Positions 44,397-53,945 are shown, counted from the stretch's first letter. The stretch: 64,000 nucleotides of DNA from Prevotella sp. DNF00663 (GCF_001553265.1 NZ_KQ960588.1:1-64000), one strand, 5' to 3'. The notes: generated by a model from the sequence alone, not told the origin. Translations and numbers: made by a program.

Positions 44397-47312
44397 CTAT
44401 TTATTTTCGGTTTTATCAACAAATTGGAGAAGTCCCTGCATGATGAGTCCTTGTTGTGATTTAGACTTAATGCATTCAAATGGGAATCCTAACGTTATAC
44501 AATTGTAATCTTGTCCATTATATGCAACACTTGCACTACTTCCATCGCCATATAGCATTGCGGAAAAAGCATCGGTAGATGCAGGTTGCAATACATCGGT
44601 AGATGTTGCAGCATAATGTATAGGATTAAGTGTTCTATAAATCTCCATGCGATTGTTAAGTCCCGATACGATTGAATCATTTGTTTCCGTATTGGAACGT
44701 GCGTATTGGAGCTTTAATACACGTGCCAAAAATGCACTATCGGCTAGAGATTGACTGTCACTACCATTATAACTGCCACTGACAATCAAGCCCACATGCG
44801 GTTTTTGAGTAAATACTGTTAACAATTGTTGCCACTTAGAAGAGAACACCTTATAATTCTTCAAGGCATGAGGTACATATTTCTGCAGGCCATTTACCAA
44901 GTCTACAATATCATATTCTGCTAGATTTACCATGCCAGTTTCTACAGCAGAAGCCGTAGTACTCACGACATTATATTGATGCGCTGTAGATATAGCTGCA
45001 ACATGGGCTGATACATTGTCAAAGTTGTTACCAGCAATAAGGTGCCCTGCAAGTTCATCACTGCCATACCCAAGTCCTCCCGGCCCCTCTTTTCCCATCT
45101 TTGAACGGTCAAAATCTTGTTGTAATCCATTCCAACCGGCATATAGTCCTCTTTGGGTTCCGGGGTCTTCTTGCAAATCAAATCCTTGTCGAACACCATC
45201 GTCAATAACTGCCGGAGCCGATAACCGATCGAAATGATCAACAACCAAAACTGTCTTCTTATCCGAACCAACTGATATGCTAGACAAGACCGGTGTCGGA
45301 AAACTTTCTCCACCGCTATTGACAGCAGTTACTTTAAAACGATATTGCCTGCCGGGCACAACGTTTATTACACAAGAATTCGTCTTAATATTCATACCAT
45401 TATCGAATCCATGCTTCCCGATAGCTTGATAAATATTAAAAGATGTAGGCGCAGCAGTAGGTTCTAATGGATCGAAAGTTGGCAACCATGATAGCTTGAC
45501 ATGAGTTGCATCTAATATCTGAATACTAAAATTCTGCGGAGATAGGGGCTGCACAATGCTTGGGCGCCCATGATTAGTATTAATAAACCGAAGTATTGTC
45601 TTGTATACAGAACGCGCTAAAGTAAACTTAAAATTAGGGTCTTGCGCCAATACCATATCGGGAAAATTTTGATGAGATAGCATCTCTAGGATGGCAGAGG
45701 GCATCTCCGGATTACGGGTCTCGGAATAATTACGATCCCATAAATAACGAATAGCCCACTGTTTTCCAATCGTAGCAGACAAATCTCTATTTAATCCATC
45801 AAGTAAGGACTTTGCAAAATCTCTAGAAAGCAGTCTACTGACACCCGACGAGAGTTTCCCATCATTAAAATTGGTAGTGTAAATTGCAAGCGAACCAGTA
45901 AGAGATTTGCCATCAGATTCAAAACCTGCATCGCTGTGAACTGCCAAACTTAATTCCATTGGAACCTTCAGCCCTTCTTTTGTTGGTACAAAACAAGAGC
46001 CTCCAGCCAACCAATTGGTCATATATGAACGGGCATTAATATCATCACTATAGTCGTCTTGTCCGTTCTTGCTACTATAAATAGAGTAGGGGGCACCTGC
46101 CCATTGTGCATAATACCTAGCCCCTTCTAAAGCTCTCGGAAGTCCACTGACAGTAGTTCCTCGGCGAATGTTTCCCATACCGCCGCCAAATCGGACTGCA
46201 TCGGACGTTACTACCCCACGTTTTCCGGATTGATTGGTAAGCACAACACGATTTTCTTCACTACATCCAGCATCGAAATTAAACGTACCTAAATATACCC
46301 AAGTACCTCCACCCATCGTTTGGTTGACGCGGAACACAGTCTTCTCACCTTGGTGATACACAGTGTAATGAGCATCAGGAACGCTATTCGGTAATGTCTG
46401 GTAAGAAACATATACAGCATATTTGCCCGCTTCTTGAATCTGAGGTTGATATGACAATAGAGAGAAGTGTTTATTACTTTTTGTAGACTTAGCCATTTTG
46501 GCAGTTCCGGCTACAAACGGATTCTCACCATCAGCATAAGAACCGGCATGCCATGCAAATCCTTTTTCTTTGCTAGTCTTCCAGTCATGCTTAACATTCA
46601 CTTCAAGATAACGGACACCGGGATTTACATCATCATTATCTACAATATATTCTTGCTTTTGCCAATCACGCTCCCTAGGAGTAAATATCACAGCACCAGC
46701 ATTTTGCAACATAGGAATAAGATAAGGAACTACGATTGTTTGAGTAAACAAATCCTCTGTAGTTCCAAACAAATTAGGGCGTTGCCATTCCCATATTTGC
46801 TTGTTGTTATTGAAATACCTACCATGACTGGCCCAAACAGAGATGTGCTTATTATAAAGTCCATGATATGGTTCACAGGGCTTCGTCACTTCCGACACCC
46901 ATGGAGTACCATCATATTCGATGCTTCCCCAAAGGTTTCTAGACTCCACACTCGAAATCTTGCTGTCTTTTGGTAAATATTCTATAGGTAAATTATTAAC
47001 AAGAACCTTGAGGGTATAATCTTTAAATGTACGTGGAAGCTCCTTCCTAATAATTTTATAGGTCTTGCCAACTTGCTTCGGAGTAACATTTAGTTGGGCA
47101 TAGATATTCCTCAAGGAAACTATTACCGACTTTGCCCGGTTATCCACAGATATATTCGACACGTAATTCTTATTATTGTCGAGAGTTGGTATATCTCCAA
47201 AATATCCATACAATCTATTATTGATAGACGCATTTAACTTAATTGTCTCTTGAGAGAATCCCTCAAAAGACAATATACAAGAAGCTATCAATAATATAAT
47301 CTTTTTATTCAT
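44397..47312 (-). CDS. Exported Amidase_3-like protein with inserted golvesin-like domain and FnIII
   Basis: A 971-residue exported protein (signal LLIASCILSFEGFSQ). Proteins like this are often labelled xanthan lyase, but I read zinc amidase features. A first half has WASHGRY (His near 163) and GTTEDLFTQ (Glu near 188) leading to FTPRERD. A second half has LAVHSDAG (His near 459) and the closing PSAILEMLSHQNFPDM (Glu near 543). This is the order of N-acetylmuramoyl-L-alanine amidase type 3. Between them, residues ~290-385 form a golvesin C-terminal-like domain (YVSYQTLP, DAVRFGGGMG). An FnIII domain (~590-685) and an unassigned C-terminal domain follow. It is coupled to the acyltransferase gene (TGATG overlap). 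Confidence 0.75.
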   Translation of the reverse strand: MNKKIILLIASCILSFEGFSQETIKLNASINNRLYGYFGDIPTLDNNKNYVSNISVDNRAKSVIVSLRNIYAQLNVTPKQVGKTYKIIRKELPRTFKDYTLKVLVNNLPIEYLPKDSKISSVESRNLWGSIEYDGTPWVSEVTKPCEPYHGLYNKHISVWASHGRYFNNNKQIWEWQRPNLFGTTEDLFTQTIVVPYLIPMLQNAGAVIFTPRERDWQKQEYIVDNDDVNPGVRYLEVNVKHDWKTSKEKGFAWHAGSYADGENPFVAGTAKMAKSTKSNKHFSLLSYQPQIQEAGKYAVYVSYQTLPNSVPDAHYTVYHQGEKTVFRVNQTMGGGTWVYLGTFNFDAGCSEENRVVLTNQSGKRGVVTSDAVRFGGGMGNIRRGTTVSGLPRALEGARYYAQWAGAPYSIYSSKNGQDDYSDDINARSYMTNWLAGGSCFVPTKEGLKVPMELSLAVHSDAGFESDGKSLTGSLAIYTTNFNDGKLSSGVSRLLSRDFAKSLLDGLNRDLSATIGKQWAIRYLWDRNYSETRNPEMPSAILEMLSHQNFPDMVLAQDPNFKFTLARSVYKTILRFINTNHGRPSIVQPLSPQNFSIQILDATHVKLSWLPTFDPLEPTAAPTSFNIYQAIGKHGFDNGMNIKTNSCVINVVPGRQYRFKVTAVNSGGESFPTPVLSSISVGSDKKTVLVVDHFDRLSAPAVIDDGVRQGFDLQEDPGTQRGLYAGWNGLQQDFDRSKMGKEGPGGLGYGSDELAGHLIAGNNFDNVSAHVAAISTAHQYNVVSTTASAVETGMVNLAEYDIVDLVNGLQKYVPHALKNYKVFSSKWQQLLTVFTQKPHVGLIVSGSYNGSDSQSLADSAFLARVLKLQYARSNTETNDSIVSGLNNRMEIYRTLNPIHYAATSTDVLQPASTDAFSAMLYGDGSSASVAYNGQDYNCITLGFPFECIKSKSQQGLIMQGLLQFVDKTENK

Positions 47313-47857
47313 CAATAACCAAACTTCTGCGGGTATTTCCCTACAAAAGAAGAGTAATATTGCTTAATTTCAACAATATCCTTGTCAAAATCTCCCGTAG
47401 GAATAAATACTTTCGTACACTCTATTATTTTCTTCTGATAATCCACACCATAAAGCAATATAGGAATACCGGCTTTCAAGGCTATGAAATAGAACCCCTT
47501 TTTCCAATCCGGATTGTAAGAGCGCGTACCTTCCGGTGTGATGCAGAGTTTGAATTGACTGGATTTGATTGCCGTATTGGCAAGATTATCCGTCATACTG
47601 GAATGCTTATCGCGCCATACTGGAATACCTCCCATTGCTTTAAACAGATTACCCAATGGCCAAAAGAACCACTCTTTCTTCATTAAGAAATTGATTTTGA
47701 AGCCTTCTGCACGAGAATATATTTGCCCTAAAAAGAAATCCCAGTTACTTGTATGGGGAGCTAAACAGAGTATATACTTATCAGGATGCGCAATAGTTAT
47801 GTTCTTCTTCCATCCCAGATATGAGTATAAATACCAATTACAAAATTTTCTAAGCAT
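47312..47857 (-). CDS. PlsC-like acyltransferase
   Basis: A 181-residue lysophospholipid acyltransferase-like protein. The catalytic block is PHTSNWDFFLG (a variant of N/HHx4D: His followed four residues later by Asp) and the glycerol-phosphate-binding block is CITPEGTRSYNPDWKKG. It is short for the family and resembles the group often annotated 1-acyl-sn-glycerol-3-phosphate acyltransferase in Bacteroidetes. No strong signal peptide; a hydrophobic N-terminal patch could lie on the membrane. Its stop shares a base with the start codon of the amidase gene. Confidence 0.8.
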   Translation of the reverse strand: MLRKFCNWYLYSYLGWKKNITIAHPDKYILCLAPHTSNWDFFLGQIYSRAEGFKINFLMKKEWFFWPLGNLFKAMGGIPVWRDKHSSMTDNLANTAIKSSQFKLCITPEGTRSYNPDWKKGFYFIALKAGIPILLYGVDYQKKIIECTKVFIPTGDFDKDIVEIKQYYSSFVGKYPQKFGY

Positions 47858-47877
47858 TTGAAATGTTGCAGAGTAAA

Positions 47878-48153
47878 TTAAGCGAGATTATTAATTTGGT
47901 CTATTACCTCATCAATTTGTTGATTGAAATCTTTAATTAAAGACTTGAAGTAAACCTTACTCTTCATTCCGGGCTCTACATGGGAAACTCTTCGAATATA
48001 GTTACTATGAATGACTATAATCGACGATAGCAAAGCATCCATATTGTCACGATTGACATGATGCCCATTATACAAAGAAGCAGCAATGCACTCTGAGAAT
48101 AATTCACTGCAAATGTAGTTGATTGTACGCTTAAGAACTCGTTTGTTTGCCAT
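47878..48153 (-). CDS. Conserved hypothetical helical protein
   Basis: A 91-residue soluble protein starting MANKRVLKRTINYICSELF. It looks all-helical with a basic N-terminus and an acidic, coiled-coil-like end (DFNQQIDEVIDQINNLA). I do not recognise a named family. It has an exact TAnnTTTG promoter 43 bases upstream and heads the run leading to the acyltransferase, amidase and ygiQ. Confidence 0.65.
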   Translation of the reverse strand: MANKRVLKRTINYICSELFSECIAASLYNGHHVNRDNMDALLSSIIVIHSNYIRRVSHVEPGMKSKVYFKSLIKDFNQQIDEVIDQINNLA

Positions 48154-48195
48154 AATTTTTCTTGTTAGAAATCCGTATCATGTTTTGTTATATGC

Positions 48196-48203
48196 CAAAG
48201 GTA
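48196..48203 (-). promoter_or_regulatory. Candidate promoter of the minus-strand five-gene run
   Basis: TACCTTTG on the minus strand, an exact TAnnTTTG element 43 bases before the start codon of the 91-residue protein. Confidence 0.5.
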
Positions 48204-48275
48204 GGAAAAAAAATGGAAACGTCAAGTTATATAGTCCACAAAATATTCTAAATGTATGATTTGTCTATAAAATCC

Positions 48276-48306
48276 TTTATCATCTCAATTAAAAACGCTA
48301 TTTTTG
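48276..48306 (+). promoter_or_regulatory. pfp promoter
   Basis: TATTTTTG is an exact -7 element; TTTA, one base off TTTG, lies 19 bases upstream. The start codon is 52 bases downstream. Confidence 0.55.
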
Positions 48307-48357
48307 CACTGATAAACGATATATCATATCACTTAAATAATTATTTTATTGTTAACT

Positions 48358-49998
48358 ATGGAAATTAGTGCATTGCAGAAAGAAAGAGCTGGTTACCAGC
48401 CAAAGTTGCCTAAAGCTCTTCAAGGTGCAGTTAAAATTAAGGAAGGAGAACCTACACAAAGTGTAGACAATCAGGAAGAAATCAAGAAATTATTCCCTAA
48501 CACTTACGGAATGCCTCTCGTAGAGTTTATTCCGGGTGATGAGAAGAATTCTTTGGAAATGAATGTTGGTATTATTCTTAGTGGTGGTCAGGCTCCCGGT
48601 GGTCACAATGTGATTAGTGGCTTGTTTGATGCTGTAAAGAATTTGAATCCAAATAATCGCTTATATGGTTTCTTGATGGGCCCCGGTGGCTTGGTTGACC
48701 ATAATTATATTGAGATTACTCCGGAATTCCTTGATGAATATAGAAATACGGGTGGATTTGATATGATTGGTTCCGGCCGTACAAAGCTTGAAAAAGAAGA
48801 ACAATTTGAAAAAGGACTTGAGATCATTCGTGAGTTGAATATCAAAGCTATCGTAATCATCGGTGGTGATGACTCTAACACAAACGCATGCGTTCTCGCA
48901 GAATATTACGCAGCAAAGAAGTATGGTGTTCAAGTGATTGGCTGCCCCAAAACAATTGACGGTGACTTAAAAAATGACCAAATTGAAACTTCTTTCGGTT
49001 TCGATACAGCAACAAAGACCTACAGCGAGCTGATTGGCAATATCGAACGCGATTGCAATTCTGCACGTAAATATTGGCACTTCATCAAATTAATGGGTCG
49101 CTCTGCATCTCATATTGCTCTTGAATGCGCTTTACAGACACAACCAAACATTTGCTTAATTTCTGAAGAAGTGGAAGCAAAAGATCAGACTCTAAACGAC
49201 ATCGTTGAGCAAATTGCTTCTGCTGTTGCCTCTAGAGCTGCTCAAGGTCAGAACTTTGGTGTTGTTCTTATACCAGAAGGTCTTATTGAGTTTATCCCTG
49301 CAATTGGACGTTTGATCCAAGAATTAAACGATCTCTTAGCTGCTCACGGTGATGATTATAAAGACTTAGACAAAGCTGCTCAAAGAGAATATATCCTGTC
49401 TCATTTGAGTGAAGCTAACAAAGCAACATTTGGGACCCTACCAGAAGGCGTTGCAAGACAATTGAGTTTGGATCGTGACCCGCACGGAAATGTACAGGTA
49501 TCATTGATTGAAACAGAGAAATTGATTTCTGAAATGGTTGGTGATAAACTAAATCAATGGAAGAAAGAAGGCAAGTATGAAGGCAAGTTCTCTCCATTGC
49601 ACCATTTCTTTGGATACGAAGGACGTTGCGCAGCTCCTTCTAATTTCGATGCAGACTATTGCTATGCATTGGGTACAAGTGCAGCTCTCTTGATTGCAAA
49701 TGGTAAGACTGGTTACATGGCAATTGTGAAGAACACCACAGATAAGACTGATAACTGGAAAGCTGGTGGCGTTCCTATTACCATGATGATGAATATGGAA
49801 AGACGTAATGGCGAGATGAAGCCTGTTATTCGTAAAGCTTTGGTAGAGTTGGAGGGCGAGCCTTTCAAATTCTTTACAGCTAGACGCGACAAATGGGCTA
49901 AGGAAACTTGCTATATCTATCCCGGCCCTATCCAGTATTGGGGTCCATCTGATGTATGTGATCAAACGACTAAGACACTTGCCTTAGAACAGAAATAA
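48358..49998 (+). CDS. pfp: PPi-dependent 6-phosphofructokinase
   Basis: Diphosphate:fructose-6-phosphate 1-phosphotransferase, the reversible PPi-using form of the glycolytic step. The 546 residues are the long class. [16 protein letters not shown] is the nucleotide-loop equivalent, [11 protein letters not shown] has the Asp typical of PPi users where ATP enzymes have Gly, and [11 protein letters not shown] has the Lys of the PPi form. [20 protein letters not shown] and [11 protein letters not shown] are further signatures. The start is at MEISALQKE. It has its own promoter and terminator. Confidence 0.97.
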   Translation: MEISALQKERAGYQPKLPKALQGAVKIKEGEPTQSVDNQEEIKKLFPNTYGMPLVEFIPGDEKNSLEMNVGIILSGGQAPGGHNVISGLFDAVKNLNPNNRLYGFLMGPGGLVDHNYIEITPEFLDEYRNTGGFDMIGSGRTKLEKEEQFEKGLEIIRELNIKAIVIIGGDDSNTNACVLAEYYAAKKYGVQVIGCPKTIDGDLKNDQIETSFGFDTATKTYSELIGNIERDCNSARKYWHFIKLMGRSASHIALECALQTQPNICLISEEVEAKDQTLNDIVEQIASAVASRAAQGQNFGVVLIPEGLIEFIPAIGRLIQELNDLLAAHGDDYKDLDKAAQREYILSHLSEANKATFGTLPEGVARQLSLDRDPHGNVQVSLIETEKLISEMVGDKLNQWKKEGKYEGKFSPLHHFFGYEGRCAAPSNFDADYCYALGTSAALLIANGKTGYMAIVKNTTDKTDNWKAGGVPITMMMNMERRNGEMKPVIRKALVELEGEPFKFFTARRDKWAKETCYIYPGPIQYWGPSDVCDQTTKTLALEQK

Positions 49999-50015
49999 AA
50001 ATTATATATGAAATC

Positions 50016-50051
50016 ATTGGGTAGAGCAGTGTGTCTCTACCCAATCTTTTT
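50016..50051 (+). terminator. pfp terminator abutting the GH25 start codon
   Basis: ATTGGGTAGAG and CTCTACCCAAT form a perfect 11-bp stem with an 8-base loop, followed by CTTTTT. The last T is the base before the ATG of the next gene, so the hairpin also occupies that gene's ribosome-entry region. Confidence 0.8.
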
Positions 50052-50924
50052 ATGAACAAGAGAGTCTCTACACAAAGGAAACCATCTGCTATACGCCCAA
50101 ATCGTAAACGAAATAAGGGAATAAAGAGAAAAAAGAAACACATCTTTTCTTTTCTTCATAATTTACCTAAACGTGCTTATTGGTTTGGTGGAATAGGGAT
50201 TGTACTTGTTTATGTATGGATTTTCTATTACTTCTTCGTAGGACCAACAGGCTTTAGATGGAGGGCATTATATGGAGATACACGTTATCCCTCTGGCTAT
50301 GAAATACATGGAATAGATATTTCTCATTATCAAGGATATATTAATTGGGACAAACTCCAAAATGCAATGATTGAAGGATGTCCACTTCGATTTATCATAA
50401 TTAAATCGACAGAAGGCGCTTCTGAAATCGATGAAAACTTTGAAGAAAATTTCAGTCGAGCTCGTGAGTATGGCTTCTTGCGTGGGGCATATCATTTTTG
50501 GAGTGTCAAATCTACAGCTCGCGAACAAGCAAACTTTTTCCTTAAAAAAGTGAACTTACTGGATGGTGATTTACCGCCAGTACTAGATGTTGAGAAGAAA
50601 CCCAAGAATCAAAGCACTGAAGATTTCCAACAGGACATCCTTACATGGTTACATATTGTTGAAGACAGATACCATGTAAAACCCATCATATATACATATT
50701 ATAAGTTCAAAGAGGCTTATCTGAATGCTCCGGTGTTTGAGGATTATCCATATTGGATTGCACATTATTATGTAGATAAGGTAGAATATAAAGGAGCATG
50801 GAAATTCTGGCAGCATACAGATGCTGGTAGATTACCGGGAATTAAAGGGTATGTAGACTTTAATATTTATAATGGCTCATTCTATGATCTTAAAAAACTA
50901 ACCATTGGTAATGATGAGTGGTAG
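50052..50924 (+). CDS. Membrane-anchored GH25 muramidase
   Basis: A 290-residue protein. A very basic N-terminal tail (KPSAIRPNRKRNKGIKRKKK) precedes one membrane segment (YWFGGIGIVLVYVWIFYYFFV), and residues ~87-285 form a GH25 domain: GIDISHYQGYINWDKL, IIKSTEGASE, GAYHFWS, LDVEKKP and VDFNIYNG. The acidic residues of the GH25 site (Asp in GIDIS, Asp and Glu in LDVE) are kept. It would sit in the inner membrane with the enzyme domain outside. It starts directly after the pfp terminator, with no Shine-Dalgarno. Paralogue of the MORN-GH25 protein near 18 kb. Confidence 0.9.
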   Translation: MNKRVSTQRKPSAIRPNRKRNKGIKRKKKHIFSFLHNLPKRAYWFGGIGIVLVYVWIFYYFFVGPTGFRWRALYGDTRYPSGYEIHGIDISHYQGYINWDKLQNAMIEGCPLRFIIIKSTEGASEIDENFEENFSRAREYGFLRGAYHFWSVKSTAREQANFFLKKVNLLDGDLPPVLDVEKKPKNQSTEDFQQDILTWLHIVEDRYHVKPIIYTYYKFKEAYLNAPVFEDYPYWIAHYYVDKVEYKGAWKFWQHTDAGRLPGIKGYVDFNIYNGSFYDLKKLTIGNDEW

Positions 50925-51037
50925 AGCATTAGTCATCTATATTAATTTATCATAATACAGATTATATTACAAAAAGGGCTTTACCGGAAAATAGAATATT
51001 ATTCTTATTTTACTTAAAAATATTAATTGAATATATG

Positions 51038-52456
51038 CTATCGGCGTTCCAAAAGAACAACGTTCTCTACATGTGGCGTATGTGGGAACATATCAACAGG
51101 TTGAACGGATTTTACACGATAATCTACATCCAATAAAGCTAAATCACGAGCTTGCGTTGCTGGATTACAACTCACATATACTATCCGATTTGGAGCGGTA
51201 TCTAAAATAACCTTAACTACATCTTCATGCATACCGGCTCTTGGTGGATCTGTAATAATCACATCAGGTTTACCATTTTCACTCACAAAATCAGTCGTTA
51301 ACAGGTTCTTCATATCTCCTGCATAAAATACAGTATTATGTATTTGATTGATATGACTATTGTTCTTAGCGTCCTCAATTGCCTCTGGAACATATTCTAT
51401 ACCAACCACTTTTCTCGCCTTTCTTGCAACAAAATTAGCTATAGTTCCCGTCCCCGTATACAAGTCATATACAAGTTCATTGCCTGTCAGGCCTGCAAAA
51501 TTACGAGCTACCGTATACAGATGAAGGGCTTGTTCCGTATTAGTCTGATAGAAACTCTTGGGACCTACTTTAAATTTTAAGTCTTCCATCTGTTCGTAAA
51601 TATAGTCTCTCCCACTATACAATGTCAAATCCAAATCACCAAAAGTATCATTACCCTTCTGATTATCAACGTATAATAAAGACGTGATTTCCGGGAAGCG
51701 TAGTTTTATATGCTCTATCAAATCCAAAGCAATAGCTTCATCCCCTTCATTATCAAAGTGGAATTGAACCAATACCATCCATTCCTGAAGATTAGAATTT
51801 CTAATCATAATATCACGCAAAAGCCCTGTCTGTGCCTTGATATCATAAAAGGAAATATGATGATCGATACTATAAGAATAAATCTCATTTCTTATAGTGT
51901 TGTGGAAATCATCCATCAATACGCATCTTTCTATAGGATAAATCTTATCAAACGCACCGTTTACATGAAAGCCTATCGCATTCATGTTATCATACACAGT
52001 ACCACAAGCAATCTCTTCCCTAGTCAAATAGCGCTTATTAGAACATCCAAATTCCAATTTATTACGATATTCGAATATCTCTACGGATCCCAAAATTGGA
52101 TTAAATTCAGGCAATTCAACTTTGCCAATACGTGACAACTGGTCATAAACCTGCTGTTGTTTTGCTTCCAATTGCTTTTCGTATGGTAATATCTGCCACT
52201 TACATCCTCCGCAAATGCCAAAATGAGGACATTTGGGTGAAGTTCTAACCTCACTCAATTCAACAAAACGCTCTACCCTACCTTCACAGTAATGATGTTT
52301 CTTCTTAACAATCTGTATGTCCACAACGTCACCCGGCACACAGAAAGGAACAAATACAACCATATCATCTATATGGGCAATACATTTCCCTTCTGCTGCA
52401 ACAGATTCTATTTTAATCTTCTCAAACTTTGGTAAGGGTTTTGATCTTCTACTCAT
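51038..52456 (-). CDS. rlmD: 23S rRNA (uracil-5-)-methyltransferase, RlmD/TrmA family
   Basis: AdoMet-dependent RNA m5U methyltransferase of 472 residues. An N-terminal TRAM domain (IKIESVAAEGKCIAHIDDMV) is followed by an iron-sulfur motif CPHFGICGGCKWQ, an AdoMet site DLYTGTGTIANFVARKA, TDPPRAGMH, and the catalytic cysteine in YVSCNPATQARDL. The Fe-S motif favours RlmD (U1939 in E. coli) over TrmA; exact target is inferred. It has its own promoter. It lies where ftsY would be expected after DUF4295. Confidence 0.92.
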   Translation of the reverse strand: MSRRSKPLPKFEKIKIESVAAEGKCIAHIDDMVVFVPFCVPGDVVDIQIVKKKHHYCEGRVERFVELSEVRTSPKCPHFGICGGCKWQILPYEKQLEAKQQQVYDQLSRIGKVELPEFNPILGSVEIFEYRNKLEFGCSNKRYLTREEIACGTVYDNMNAIGFHVNGAFDKIYPIERCVLMDDFHNTIRNEIYSYSIDHHISFYDIKAQTGLLRDIMIRNSNLQEWMVLVQFHFDNEGDEAIALDLIEHIKLRFPEITSLLYVDNQKGNDTFGDLDLTLYSGRDYIYEQMEDLKFKVGPKSFYQTNTEQALHLYTVARNFAGLTGNELVYDLYTGTGTIANFVARKARKVVGIEYVPEAIEDAKNNSHINQIHNTVFYAGDMKNLLTTDFVSENGKPDVIITDPPRAGMHEDVVKVILDTAPNRIVYVSCNPATQARDLALLDVDYRVKSVQPVDMFPHTPHVENVVLLERR

Positions 52457-52476
52457 AATGCTTTTTTGGATAGATG

Positions 52477-52484
52477 CAAAGGTA
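52477..52484 (-). promoter_or_regulatory. Candidate rlmD promoter
   Basis: TACCTTTG on the minus strand, an exact TAnnTTTG element about 20 bases before the rlmD start. Confidence 0.5.
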
Positions 52485-52540
52485 CAAAGAAATAGATGAA
52501 TTACGCGTTAAGAGTACAATAATTCCAAAATAACTTTCAA

Positions 52541-52576
52541 AAAAATAGAGGTTGCCATCTTCATGACAACCTCTAT
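52541..52576 (-). terminator. Terminator of the rpmB-rpmG-DUF4295 unit
   Basis: On the minus strand ATAGAGGTTG and CAACCTCTAT form a 10-bp stem (extended by three further pairs past one mismatch) followed by seven T. It comes directly after DUF4295. Confidence 0.85.
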
Positions 52577-52600
52577 ATGTCTTATAGAAATTCTATTTAA

Positions 52601-52759
52601 TTATTTCTTAAAGAAGTCTTTAACGGCCTCATTAGGAACCATACGTTCATCAAACATGTAAGCACCAGTCTTCGGGCTTCTTACCATTTTGATAACTTTA
52701 GAATATGCACGACCATCCGTAGAACCTTCATGGAGGGTAGCGACCGCTTTCTTTGCCAT
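52601..52759 (-). CDS. DUF4295 family protein
   Basis: A 52-residue basic protein read directly from the sequence: starts MAKKAVATLHEGSTDGRAYS, then KVIKMVRSPKTGAYMFDERM, and ends in KDFFKK. This is DUF4295, a Bacteroidetes-specific small protein that sits behind rpmB and rpmG. Its role is unknown; a ribosome-associated function is often supposed from the linkage. It begins 21 bases after rpmG and is followed by a terminator. Confidence 0.9.
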   Translation of the reverse strand: MAKKAVATLHEGSTDGRAYSKVIKMVRSPKTGAYMFDERMVPNEAVKDFFKK

Positions 52760-52780
52760 ATTATCTTAGCTGATTAAATG

Positions 52781-52969
52781 TTACTTAATTTCCTTATGAA
52801 GAGTCATCTTCTTCATGATAGGATTATACTTCATCAATTCAAGACGCTCAGGGGTATTCTTGCGATTCTTGGTTGTTACATAACGGCTTGTTCCGGGAAG
52901 GCCGCTATTTTTCATTTCAGTGCATTCAAGAACTACCTGAACTCTATTGCCTTTAGCTTTCTTTGCCAT
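52781..52969 (-). CDS. rpmG: 50S ribosomal protein L33
   Basis: A 62-residue large-subunit protein: [20 protein letters not shown], then [20 protein letters not shown] and [15 protein letters not shown]. The zinc-binding CxxC pairs of the C+ form are absent, so this is the zinc-independent type. It starts 5 bases after the rpmB stop. Confidence 0.97.
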   Translation of the reverse strand: MAKKAKGNRVQVVLECTEMKNSGLPGTSRYVTTKNRKNTPERLELMKYNPIMKKMTLHKEIK

Positions 52970-52974
52970 GATAA

Positions 52975-53238
52975 TTATTCTCCTATAACTTTAATGTCTT
53001 TCCAGTCGCAGTATCCTTTAGATACAGCCATTTTCAAAGCAGAGTCCAAACCTACTTTATTAATGAGGCGAAGACCTGCAGCACTGATTTTAAGACTAAT
53101 CCAACAATCCTCTTCTACATAGTAGAATTTTTTGCTGAAAAGGTTAACATCAAAGCTTCTCTTTGTACGATGCTTTGAGTGAGACACATTACAACCTAAC
53201 TGTGCCTTCTTTCCTGTAATCTGACAAATCTTAGACAT
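52975..53238 (-). CDS. rpmB: 50S ribosomal protein L28
   Basis: An 87-residue large-subunit protein: [39 protein letters not shown], and a C-terminal [20 protein letters not shown] that is the family ending. It heads rpmB-rpmG-DUF4295 behind a well-spaced promoter. Confidence 0.97.
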   Translation of the reverse strand: MSKICQITGKKAQLGCNVSHSKHRTKRSFDVNLFSKKFYYVEEDCWISLKISAAGLRLINKVGLDSALKMAVSKGYCDWKDIKVIGE

Positions 53239-53290
53239 TGCTATCTTTTAATTTTGATTTCGTTTTTTGATACTTATTCCAAACAGGGTG

Positions 53291-53321
53291 CAAAATTACA
53301 AATATTTCGCGAATATCCAAA
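53291..53321 (-). promoter_or_regulatory. rpmB operon promoter
   Basis: On the minus strand TTTG, 19 bases, TAATTTTG: both elements match the Bacteroidetes consensus exactly. The start codon is 53 bases downstream. Confidence 0.7.
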
Positions 53322-53407
53322 GTATTCGAGTAAAGAATCTATCCATTTAAGCTTTTTTATTTAATTTAGCTTTATTATCATAGTTTCCAACTCGCTCTCT
53401 GAGCAGT

Positions 53408-53920
53408 TTAATCTCTCGAAAACTCTTTATCAATATGTTCTTTACAGTAATCTAAGAAAAGGTGTAATGCCTTATTAGTTGCAATCGCTAAATTGATGTC
53501 TCTACCAAAATCATCTTCCAATTTGAATGTGCGTACATCATCCTTAGCACCATAACCAATCCAAATAGTACCTACAGGGATTTCCGGTGTACCACCACTA
53601 GGCCCCGCAATACCTGTTGCTGAAATTGCATAATTGCAGTCCAAGGCCTCACATGCACCTTTAACCATTTGAATGGCAACCTCTTCACAGACAGCAGTCT
53701 TTTCTTCCAACACATTAGAATCTACATGTAGAAGATTTATTTTAACCTCGTTGGTATAACTAATAATACCACCTTTAAAATAATTGCTTGCACCGGGTAC
53801 GGCAATAATAGCCTCTGCAATTCGCCCTCCGGTACAACTTTCTGCCGTACAAAGGGTTTTGCCATTATCATATAAATACTGCTGTATCTCTTTACTTAAA
53901 ACTTTGCTTTCTAATTCCAT
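53408..53920 (-). CDS. pncC: CinA C-terminal-type nicotinamide-nucleotide amidase
   Basis: A 170-residue stand-alone CinA C-terminal domain. It carries TAESCTGGRIAE near the N-terminus, ASNYFKGGIISYTNEVK, and ATGIAGPSGGTPEIPVGTIW. The family deamidates NMN to nicotinate mononucleotide, salvaging pyridine nucleotides. It is the last gene of the map-tsaD-pncC run, 25 bases after tsaD. Confidence 0.93.
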   Translation of the reverse strand: MELESKVLSKEIQQYLYDNGKTLCTAESCTGGRIAEAIIAVPGASNYFKGGIISYTNEVKINLLHVDSNVLEEKTAVCEEVAIQMVKGACEALDCNYAISATGIAGPSGGTPEIPVGTIWIGYGAKDDVRTFKLEDDFGRDINLAIATNKALHLFLDYCKEHIDKEFSRD

Positions 53921-53945
53921 GGGATAAATTCTATTTTACCTTTAT

